The position numbers and the translations under genes are program-made. 32,518 nt of DNA from Candidatus Aminicenantota bacterium (GTDB lineage: Bacteria > Acidobacteriota > Aminicenantia > Aminicenantales > UBA4085), in the NCBI GenBank assembly GCA_026393895.1, contig JAPKZG010000009.1, positions 1 through 32,518 of the forward strand, in the 5' to 3' direction. A model generated the notes under the pieces. That model ran no database searches. It saw only the letters and a list, made by a program, of their open reading frames with translations, and was not told where the DNA came from. Shown here piece after piece: positions 26,246 through 32,518 of this stretch; within the stretch, counting starts at the first letter, position 1; every line of letters starts with the position of its first letter.

Positions 26246-27030
26246 GATTTAAGCCGCGACACGTTCTCCCGCAGTCCCGCGAAAAACCGGCGGGCTTCCT
26301 CGTCGTCCCGTTCCCCGATGATGTGCTTGAGAAATTCCAGCCGTTGGGTGATCTTTTCCAATTGGGGCAAGGAATGGGCGTTGAAGAGAATTTCCGCCAG
26401 CAGGCCGTCGTCTTCGCCGAGCAGCTTCTCGGCGACGGCCAGGTGCCGCTTGAAGGTCGTGCCCGGAACGGACGGCCGGTCGAGGCATGCCGCAAAAACC
26501 ATGGACGCGACAAACGGCATGGTCAGGGAGTAGGCCATCATCCGGTCGTGTTCATCGAACGAACAGACCCGAATATGGACGCCCTTTCCTCGGAAGAATT
26601 CGTCCAGGAAGGCGGCGGCTTCCGGGTGAGACTCGCTGATGATGACGGCGCTCTCCTCGCCGAGTGAGGCCGGGTCCGCGAATGTCGGCCCGAACATGGG
26701 ATGGCATGAACCGAACCGCAACGGGCAGGTACGATAATAATCGGGGAGCGATCCTTTGATCGAGGCGAGGTCGCAAATGAGGCAATCCCGCGGCAGGAGT
26801 TTTTCGACGGATCGGAACGCTTCCACGGTCCGGGCCAGGTCGACCGCGTTCACCAAAATGTCTGGTTTCAGCCCGGCGATGTCCTCGCGGCGTCCGATGA
26901 TGGAGAAACCGGCGACGCGGTGGCGCGTTTTGCCCGGGTCCTCGTCATAGACGAACACGTCATTCGACTTGGCCAGCTCCTCGGCCATCCATGATCCCAT
27001 CCGACCGAAGCCGAGAACGACGATTTTCAT
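26218..27030 (-). CDS. tyrA: Prephenate dehydrogenase
   Basis: Oxidatively decarboxylates prephenate to 4-hydroxyphenylpyruvate, the tyrosine branch. The 270-aa protein begins with a Rossmann nucleotide site (VVLGFGRMG, residues 4-12). It has FVYDEDP at the end of strand 2, CDLASIKG, and the conserved SCHPMFGP histidine segment, then a helical C-terminal domain. The start at 27030 overlaps the pheA stop as ATGA, with AAGGA about 9 nt upstream inside pheA. The native frame appears to end near SRLK. The last nine codons (SGTGYSFPD) and the stop come from the long inverted repeat at 26191-26245. It is the last gene of the aro operon. No ACT or chorismate mutase domain is attached. Confidence 0.9.
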   Translation of the reverse strand: MKIVVLGFGRMGSWMAEELAKSNDVFVYDEDPGKTRHRVAGFSIIGRREDIAGLKPDILVNAVDLARTVEAFRSVEKLLPRDCLICDLASIKGSLPDYYRTCPLRFGSCHPMFGPTFADPASLGEESAVIISESHPEAAAFLDEFFRGKGVHIRVCSFDEHDRMMAYSLTMPFVASMVFAACLDRPSVPGTTFKRHLAVAEKLLGEDDGLLAEILFNAHSLPQLEKITQRLEFLKHIIGERDDEEARRFFAGLRENVSRLKSGTGYSFPD

Positions 27031-28085
27031 GTTTGAGCTTCCTTGTAACAGCCGAGAAGCCGCGACGTCCGGGCCGCGGTTTTAAGTTGTTCCAGCGCCC
27101 CCGCGACGGCCGAGTCGTTCGGAGAACCGTGAAAATCCAGGAAAAAGGCGTAGCCGGACGGGTCGGCAGGCCAGGGGAACGATTCGATCCGGCTCAGGTT
27201 GATCCCGGCTTCGGCGAAGATGCGGAGGACGCGGTAGAGGGAGCCGGCTTCGTGGGCCGCGGTGAAAACGATGGAACACTTGTTCCCGCCCTCCCGAAGA
27301 GGTTCCCGGCCCAGGACCAGGAACCGGGTGACGTTGGTTTCCCGGTCCTCAATGCCGGACTTGATGATCTCCAGGTGGTAGAGGTCCGCGCAGAGTTCGC
27401 CGGCGACGGCGGCGGCGGCCTGCGGTCTGTCTTTGAAGAGCATCCGGGCGGCCCCGGCCGTGTCGTAGAACGGCCGGGCTTCCAGATTATTGCGTCGCAG
27501 AAACCCCTGGCATTGGGCAAGGGCCTGCGGATGAGAATAGACCGCCTTGATGTCCTTGGGATCGGTCCCCGGCAGGGCCAACAGGCAGTGCCGAACGCGG
27601 ACGTTGATTTCGCCGACGACGTGAAGGGGCGTCCGGAGCAGAAGCTCGTTGATCCGGGTCACGGCCCCGCCCAGGGTGTTCTCGACCGGGACTACTCCGT
27701 AATCGAGCGTCCCCTCCTCCGTTCCTCCAAAAACGTCTTCGAACTCGGGATGGGGAAGGGTGGCCTGGTCCGGAAAGTACGCCCGGGCGGCTTCCTCGCT
27801 GAACGCGCCGTGCTCTCCCTGGAACCCAACCAGGAGGAGATTTCGATTCTGGAGAAGCCGGCTCTCGGCCAGGATCCGTTCGAAAAGATCCCGGTTGAAC
27901 TCGGGCCGGAGGAGATGCATTCCGGCGCCGGCCGCGTTCTCCAGCACTTCCTTTTCTCGTTCCGGGTCCGCGGCGGCGGGCTTCAGCCGGCGGGTCCGGA
28001 GGGCCCACTCCATGCGTTCTTCGATCAGCTTGAGAAGCTCGAAATCGGTTTCATCGATTTTCAGTCTGATGTCCTCGAGATTCAT
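27027..28085 (-). CDS. pheA: Bifunctional chorismate mutase-prephenate dehydratase with ACT domain (P-protein)
   Basis: Converts chorismate to prephenate and then phenylpyruvate, the phenylalanine branch. The 352-aa protein has three parts. An AroQ-type chorismate mutase spans residues 1-85 (LEDIRLKIDETDFELLKLIE). The prephenate dehydratase, about 92-270, has GFQGEHGAFSEEAA, GVVPVENTLGG and the catalytic NVTRFLVLG motif. The ACT regulatory domain, about 278-345, has FTAAHEAGSLYRVLRIFAEA. In the ACT domain the usual phenylalanine-sensing motifs GALV and ESRP read GSLY and ESFP, so feedback control may differ. The start at 28085 has GGAGG six bases upstream and overlaps the aroC stop as ATGA. 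A longer frame reading back into aroC is not needed. Confidence 0.93.
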   Translation of the reverse strand: MNLEDIRLKIDETDFELLKLIEERMEWALRTRRLKPAAADPEREKEVLENAAGAGMHLLRPEFNRDLFERILAESRLLQNRNLLLVGFQGEHGAFSEEAARAYFPDQATLPHPEFEDVFGGTEEGTLDYGVVPVENTLGGAVTRINELLLRTPLHVVGEINVRVRHCLLALPGTDPKDIKAVYSHPQALAQCQGFLRRNNLEARPFYDTAGAARMLFKDRPQAAAAVAGELCADLYHLEIIKSGIEDRETNVTRFLVLGREPLREGGNKCSIVFTAAHEAGSLYRVLRIFAEAGINLSRIESFPWPADPSGYAFFLDFHGSPNDSAVAGALEQLKTAARTSRLLGCYKEAQT

Positions 28086-29080
28086 TTCAATCCTCCATTT
28101 TGCCGATAGCTTCGGGCGATGAGCTGGAAGTCGGCGACGACCAGCGCGGCCGCCGCTTCGAGAATGACGGGGAGGCGCAGGGCAAAACACACGTCGTGCC
28201 GCCCCCCGGCCGCAAGGACGGCCGGCCGCCCCGTCTCAAGGTCGATCGTCTCCTGTTCGCGCCCGATCGTGGGCGTCGGCCGGACGGCGACCCGGAAGAC
28301 CAAGTCGTTGCCGTTGGTCAGGCCGCCGTTGATCCCTCCCGCGTGGTTTGTCCGGGTGCGGCCGGAAGCGTCGACGAGGACGTCGTTGAATTCGCTTCCG
28401 CGCGCGGCCGTGCCGCGAAACCCGTCGCCGATTTCGATGCCTTTGATCCCGGGGATGGAAAACACGAGATGGCTGAGCGTCGATTCGAAGGAATCAAAAA
28501 ACGGCTCCCCCAGTCCGACCGGCAGACCCCGAACGGTACATTCCACCACACCGCCGACCGAATCGCGGTCGGCCGCGGCGGCCGCGACCGTCTTTTCGAT
28601 ATCCGTGGACCCGCCGCAGGAGAGAATCGCGCTCCCGATGGAAACCGGTCGGATGATTTTTTTCGCCACGACGCCCGCGGCGACGATTCCGGCCGTGAGC
28701 CGCCCCGAAAAATGGCCGCCCCCGCGGTCATCGGCGAAGCCGCCGAATTTCCGATGGGCCGTGAAATCGGCGTGGCCGGGCCGGGCAAGCGTTTCCATGG
28801 CCTTGTAGTCTTCGGAACGGACGTCCGCGTTGTCAAAAAGGATCAACATAGGCGCCCCGGTCGCCCGGCCGCCGCGGACGCCGCTTAAAAGACGCGGTTC
28901 GTCGGTTTCGACCCGGGCCGTCGTTCCGGGCCTTCCTCCTTTTCTGCGGCCGAGATCGGCGGCGAAGTCCTCCGGCGTGATTTCGATTCCGGCCGGGCAG
29001 CCGTCGACCATGACCCCGACGGCCGGACCGTGGGATTCACCGAAAATTTCAATCCTCAGCAATCTTCCGAAACTGTTCAT
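28082..29080 (-). CDS. aroC: Chorismate synthase
   Basis: Makes chorismate from EPSP using reduced FMN, the last common step. The 332-aa protein starts with NSFGRLLRIEIFGESHGPAV, the family's first signature with the active-site His. It has RPGHADFTAHRKFGGFADDR and RGGGHFSGR in the middle, and ends with GRHDVCFALRLPVILEAAAA, the third signature with another key His. It is slightly shorter than the usual 350-390 aa. It overlaps aroA upstream and pheA downstream, both as ATGA. Confidence 0.95.
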   Translation of the reverse strand: MNSFGRLLRIEIFGESHGPAVGVMVDGCPAGIEITPEDFAADLGRRKGGRPGTTARVETDEPRLLSGVRGGRATGAPMLILFDNADVRSEDYKAMETLARPGHADFTAHRKFGGFADDRGGGHFSGRLTAGIVAAGVVAKKIIRPVSIGSAILSCGGSTDIEKTVAAAAADRDSVGGVVECTVRGLPVGLGEPFFDSFESTLSHLVFSIPGIKGIEIGDGFRGTAARGSEFNDVLVDASGRTRTNHAGGINGGLTNGNDLVFRVAVRPTPTIGREQETIDLETGRPAVLAAGGRHDVCFALRLPVILEAAAALVVADFQLIARSYRQNGGLK

Positions 29081-30339
29081 GAGATGCGTCCTCCCAACCG
29101 CCTGAGATCTTTAAAAAATTCCGGGTAGGATTTGACCACGCAATCCGTGCCCGAAATCCCGACGCCGGTCTCCGAGGCCAGCCCGGCCAGGGCCAAGGTC
29201 ATGGCGATCCGGTGATCTCCGTGGGCGTCGGCCCGCCCGCCGCGGATGCGGCCTCCCCGGATTCGGACGGCGCCGCCGGAGATTTCGACTTCGACCCCGA
29301 TTTTGGAAAATTCCTCCCGGACGACATGATCGCGGGCGCTTTCCTTGTGCCGGAGGCGTTCGATTCCGCGGATGACACTCGTTCCCGCGCACCGCGCGGC
29401 CAGGGCGGCCAACGTGGGAAAGAGGTCGGGGCATTCGCCGACGTCAAACTCAAACGGCCGCAAATCCGCGCGTTCGCAGGAAATCCGGTTTTTCGAAACA
29501 CCGACCCTGGCCCCGGCCGCCTCCAGGGCGGAAAGGACGGCCCGGTCGGGTTGGAGCGAATCCGGGTCGAGCCCGGACACTTCAACCCGGCCGGAAAGAG
29601 CCGCCGCGGCCAGCAGAGCGGCCGCTCCCGACCAATCTCCTTCGACCCGGAACGTGCCCGCCCGGTAAACCTGGCCGCCGGGAACCCGGAACGAAGACAA
29701 GTCCGACGCGTTTTCGACGACGCCGCCGAATGCCCGGATGACGCCGAGCGTCATTTCCACGTAGGAACGGCTTTTCAGGTTTCTAACCGCGACTTCGCTC
29801 GGCTGTTCGGCGCGCGGCAGAGCGAGCAAGAGCCCGCTCAGAAATTGCGAGCTGACCGATCCGTCGACTTCCGTCCGTCCGCCCCGGATCGGTCCCCACA
29901 CGGTGACCGGAGGACGACCCTCCCTGGTCTCGACCCGGCCTCCGAGATCGGAAAGCGGTTTTTCCATCATTCCCATGGGCCGGTTGAGGAGCGAGCCGGA
30001 GGCCTCCAGAGTGACGGGTCCTTCGAAAAGGGACAGGATGGGCGTAAACATCCGAAGGCACAATCCCGCCTCCCCGCATTGGACCCGTCTCCGCCGAGCG
30101 GCTGAACCGCCGTGGATCCGGATTCTTTTTTCAGCCGATTCCGCGCCGGAACGATCGACCTCCGCGCCCATCTCCTCAATCAACCGGAACGCGGCCATCG
30201 CGTCCGCACAAGAGGACGCGTTGATGATTTCGGTCGTCCCCGGGCTGAGGAAAGCCGCGGCGGCCGCCCTTTGCGTCAGGCTTTTTGACGGTGGAGCGGC
30301 AAGCGCGCCGTTAAGAACGGAGGGATTGACGTATTTCAT
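29077..30339 (-). CDS. aroA: 3-phosphoshikimate 1-carboxyvinyltransferase (EPSP synthase)
   Basis: Joins shikimate 3-phosphate and PEP to EPSP. The 420-aa protein has Lys19 in PPSKSLTQR (family KSxTxR), LNRPMGMMEKPLSDLGG, a substrate-binding SSQFLSGLLLALP, GDWSGAAALLAAAA, ECPDLFPTLAALAA with the catalytic Asp, LRHKESARD and AHGDHRIAMTLALAG. The region usually reading GNSGTxxR is GEAGLCLR here. The start at 30339 is supported by AAGGA upstream and an N-terminus of normal length. The longer frame starting at 30531 lies inside aroK and is rejected. The first 29 nt overlap the end of the aroE-aroK gene, and the end overlaps aroC. Confidence 0.95.
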   Translation of the reverse strand: MKYVNPSVLNGALAAPPSKSLTQRAAAAAFLSPGTTEIINASSCADAMAAFRLIEEMGAEVDRSGAESAEKRIRIHGGSAARRRRVQCGEAGLCLRMFTPILSLFEGPVTLEASGSLLNRPMGMMEKPLSDLGGRVETREGRPPVTVWGPIRGGRTEVDGSVSSQFLSGLLLALPRAEQPSEVAVRNLKSRSYVEMTLGVIRAFGGVVENASDLSSFRVPGGQVYRAGTFRVEGDWSGAAALLAAAALSGRVEVSGLDPDSLQPDRAVLSALEAAGARVGVSKNRISCERADLRPFEFDVGECPDLFPTLAALAARCAGTSVIRGIERLRHKESARDHVVREEFSKIGVEVEISGGAVRIRGGRIRGGRADAHGDHRIAMTLALAGLASETGVGISGTDCVVKSYPEFFKDLRRLGGRIS

Positions 30340-31627
30340 CTTCGATCCTTTTCGCGGCGGTTTCAAGATCCTCGGGCCGGCCGCCGTTGACGACAACGGC
30401 GTCGGCCGTCGCGGCGTACGCCGGAATTCTCGAACGGAAGAGAGCGCCGATCTCCCCGGCCGCGGGCTTTCCTTCAAGGAGCGGGCGGCTTCCCGGAGGA
30501 ACGCGCGCGGCGGTCGTCCCGGGGTCCGCATAAATCCAGAAAGAAAGCGCCTTAGCTTTGATGATCGACCGGATTTCCGGGTCGAGGACGGCTCCTCCGC
30601 CCAACGAGACGACCAAGCCCGGGGCGAAGTCCAGGGAGCGGATGATTTTTTTTTCGACGGCCCGAAATTCCGCCTCGCCCGAGCGGGCGAATATTTCCGG
30701 GACGGTGAGCCCCGTCGCCGATTCGATCATATCGTCCGTGTCCAAATGACGCCGCTTTAATTTATGAGCCAGGAGATTTCCCAGGGAGCTTTTCCCCGAG
30801 CCCATGAAACCGATCAGGGCGATCGCCTTTTCGGAATGATTCGGGGCTTCCCCGGCCATAGCGCTTTCCAACTCCCGGGCCGGGAACGAAACTCCGGTCA
30901 TGAGTTCGAATCCGGCTGCGGCCTGGTGGAGAAGCCAATCGCGCCCGGAGATGACGACGCCGGCGTATTTCGCGGCGTCTTCCGCCAATTGCGACCCCTG
31001 GTAACGGGCGTCCAGAATCACATGGTCCCGGCGGAGACAGGCCGGATCGAACGCCCTCTCCGGAACGGAACGGCAGGAAATGATGATATTGGAATTGCGA
31101 ACCGCGGCTTCCAGTTCGTCCGGCGATTTCCATGAACAACCCATCCGTTTCGCGATCGTTTCCGCTTTGGCCGCGGTCCTGTTGACGACCGTGACGAGGC
31201 ATCCTTTCCGGAGAAGCCCGAAGACGGCCGCCCGGGCCGCGCCTCCCGCGCCGAGGACCAGGGTCTTCCGCTCCGGGAGATCGACCCCGCGGGCGGACAG
31301 AGCGTTGACGACGCCGAGGTGGTCCGTGTTGTCGCCGATGAGGAGGCCGTTTTTCCGGACGACGACGTTGACGGCCCCGATCGCCCGGGCCGTCGGACGG
31401 AGTTCGTCCAAATAGGGAATGATCTTCTCCTTGAACGGCGAGGTGATGTTCAAGCCTTTGAGGTCCAACGCATCGGCCAGGAGTTTGATTTCTTCGACGT
31501 TTCGGGCCGCCAATCTTGTGTAAACGGCGGAGATCCCGGCCGCCCGGAATCCGGCTTCGAAAATTTCGGGGCTCCGGCTGTGGAGGACGGGATGCCCCGC
31601 GACGGCGTAAACGGCGGCTTCAGACAT
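30311..31627 (-). CDS. aroEK: Fused shikimate dehydrogenase-shikimate kinase
   Basis: One 438-aa polypeptide carries two successive steps of the shikimate pathway. Residues 1-265 are shikimate dehydrogenase: HSRSPEIFEAGF, NITSPFKEKI with catalytic Lys66, GDNTDHLGV with Asp102 (usually NTDGxG), the NADP site LVLGAGGAARAAV, and NRT, which marks an NADP-preferring loop. The closing HQAAAGFELMTG is the normal end of AroE. After a short linker, residues 270-438 are shikimate kinase: Walker A GFMGSGKSS (Lys279), DTDDMIE, FRAVEKKIIR and SLGGGAVL. No stop or frameshift lies between the two parts. The start at 31627 overlaps aroD by 8 nt. Dehydroshikimate would be converted to shikimate 3-phosphate by a single protein. 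The symbol is descriptive. Confidence 0.93.
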   Translation of the reverse strand: MSEAAVYAVAGHPVLHSRSPEIFEAGFRAAGISAVYTRLAARNVEEIKLLADALDLKGLNITSPFKEKIIPYLDELRPTARAIGAVNVVVRKNGLLIGDNTDHLGVVNALSARGVDLPERKTLVLGAGGAARAAVFGLLRKGCLVTVVNRTAAKAETIAKRMGCSWKSPDELEAAVRNSNIIISCRSVPERAFDPACLRRDHVILDARYQGSQLAEDAAKYAGVVISGRDWLLHQAAAGFELMTGVSFPARELESAMAGEAPNHSEKAIALIGFMGSGKSSLGNLLAHKLKRRHLDTDDMIESATGLTVPEIFARSGEAEFRAVEKKIIRSLDFAPGLVVSLGGGAVLDPEIRSIIKAKALSFWIYADPGTTAARVPPGSRPLLEGKPAAGEIGALFRSRIPAYAATADAVVVNGGRPEDLETAAKRIEDEIRQSLRS

Positions 31628-32261
31628 CTTTCCAGGCCTCCCAGGAGCGGCGGATGAAATCCGCGTCGAGCTGGCCGGCGGCCGTTTCTTTTCCCGCCGA
31701 GGGCGAGGCGTAGGTAAACGGAGAACCCAGGAGCGGAGCGACGAGACGGGTGATTCTTCCCGCAACCCCCATGCCGATGACGACGGTCGGCCGCGGGTCG
31801 TCAAGCAGGCCGAGAAGCCGGGCGTTGTCGGCGGGGCCGCGGCTGAGGCAGGCGATTTTGACCAAATCCGCGCCGGCCGCAAATCCCCGCCGTCGAATAT
31901 CTTCCAACACGTCGCGGGACGGGGTCCCGCTCTCGTCGTGGAAGGAAACAATCACCCGGCGGTTATGGGCCCGGGCGGCGGCAACGACTTTTTGAATGCC
32001 GGCCGGGTTGGTTTCGATTTCGATGTCGACATACGCGGCCCCCGCGGAAACGGCGGCCGCCAACAGGTCGATTCGCTCCGGTTCGGAAATTCGGCCGGGC
32101 CTGTGGGTGGCGATCAGCCGGGGATGTCCGGCGAAGATTTTTTTAATCATCTTTTCGGACAGGTCGTCGACGGCGTCGAGGCGGATTTCGGCGAAGGGAT
32201 ATTCGGGAAGGACGGCGAGGAGTTCGGCCGTCGATTTTTCGGCGAGACTAACGCAGATCAT
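31620..32261 (-). CDS. aroD: Type I 3-dehydroquinate dehydratase
   Basis: Dehydrates 3-dehydroquinate to 3-dehydroshikimate by a Schiff-base mechanism. The 213-aa TIM barrel has FAEIRLDAVDD (substrate-binding EIRLD), His108 in VSFHDE and the Schiff-base Lys135 in ADLVKIA. It ends with GSPFTYASPSAGKETAAGQL, the normal type I finish. It is a little shorter than the 225-250 aa typical of the family. The start at 32261 overlaps the aroB end by 14 nt, and its own end overlaps aroE-aroK by 8 nt. Confidence 0.93.
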   Translation of the reverse strand: MICVSLAEKSTAELLAVLPEYPFAEIRLDAVDDLSEKMIKKIFAGHPRLIATHRPGRISEPERIDLLAAAVSAGAAYVDIEIETNPAGIQKVVAAARAHNRRVIVSFHDESGTPSRDVLEDIRRRGFAAGADLVKIACLSRGPADNARLLGLLDDPRPTVVIGMGVAGRITRLVAPLLGSPFTYASPSAGKETAAGQLDADFIRRSWEAWKDV

Positions 32262-32518
32262 CGAAAACCTCCTCGAGTTCGTTCAGAGGTACGGGACGGA
32301 TGATGGCGGACCCGATCCGGCGCAGCAGGATGAAGCGAATGAGCCGGCCGTCCTTTTTCTTGTCTTTCTTTATGGCGGCCAAAATACGGCGCCTGCCCGC
32401 CGGGACTTTGGTGGGAAGCCCCAGCCGGTTGAGCAGGTTGATCAACCTTGTCGCTTCCCGTTCCGCGAGCAGCCCGCCGGCCGTCGAGAGACGGGCCGCC
32501 GCGGCCATGCCGATGGAT
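32248..32518 (-). CDS. aroB: 3-dehydroquinate synthase, C-terminal part (gene runs off the right edge)
   Basis: Only about 90 C-terminal codons are present. SIGMAAAARLS, then LLNRLGLPTKVP, AAIKKDKKKDGRLIRFILL and RRIGSAIIRPV match the AroB C-terminal helical domain, where the lysine-rich AxxxDKK segment helps bind substrate phosphate. It is the first visible gene of the operon, and the operon promoter must lie to the right, outside the window. It ends at TAG 32248 within the aroD start region. Confidence 0.88.
   Translation of the reverse strand, partial: SIGMAAAARLSTAGGLLAEREATRLINLLNRLGLPTKVPAGRRRILAAIKKDKKKDGRLIRFILLRRIGSAIIRPVPLNELEEVFDDLR

Overview
The window looks like a GC-rich bacterial chromosome segment from a Gram-negative organism. 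It encodes a TonB-dependent outer-membrane receptor, a lipoprotein and many secreted proteins. The mix of an exported S9 peptidase, an Asp-box propeller protein, an Oar-like receptor, a periplasmic propeller-AraC regulator and a compact aro operon fits Acidobacteriota and relatives, perhaps Candidatus Aminicenantes. This placement is a guess from gene content and there is no marker gene here to prove it.

Layout. 1-810: the 5' part of hisG (minus) with a promoter and a candidate His-codon leader peptide, divergent from an exported S9 peptidase. 810-8612: the S9 peptidase (+) converges on an 1,099-aa secreted Asp-box propeller protein (-), which is divergent from a secreted beta-helix protein (+). 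8639-10883: an NTF2-like gene remnant (-) and an SppA-type signal peptide peptidase made as a lipoprotein (+). 11130-13144: a cysK-cysE cysteine operon (-) with a promoter and a palindrome at the likely transcription start. 13274-16070: a secreted AstE/aspartoacylase-like deacylase followed by a secreted M28 aminopeptidase (+).

16071-19290 reads as an accessory patch. It holds a 61-aa DnaJ-type zinc-finger protein, a REP-like hairpin, an integron attC-like structure, a phospholipase-D-like gene and a CPBP/CAAX protease. A 17-bp sequence at its right edge recurs inverted at 6598.

19290-25940: a small exported hypothetical protein (-), a large TonB-dependent receptor (-) with a good terminator, and a divergent membrane-spanning regulator (+) with 14 propeller repeats, a Y_Y_Y domain, one transmembrane segment and a C-terminal AraC-type DNA-binding domain.

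25941-32518: a minus-strand aromatic amino-acid operon, in transcription order aroB (partial), aroD, an aroE-aroK fusion, aroA, aroC, pheA (chorismate mutase-prephenate dehydratase-ACT) and tyrA. Each gene overlaps the next. It covers dehydroquinate formation, shikimate, chorismate and prephenate, then the phenylalanine and tyrosine branches. A perfect 26-bp inverted repeat lies at the tyrA 3' end and supplies its last codons and stop.

Starts were moved from the longest open frame wherever a Shine-Dalgarno sequence and signal peptide pointed to an internal start.
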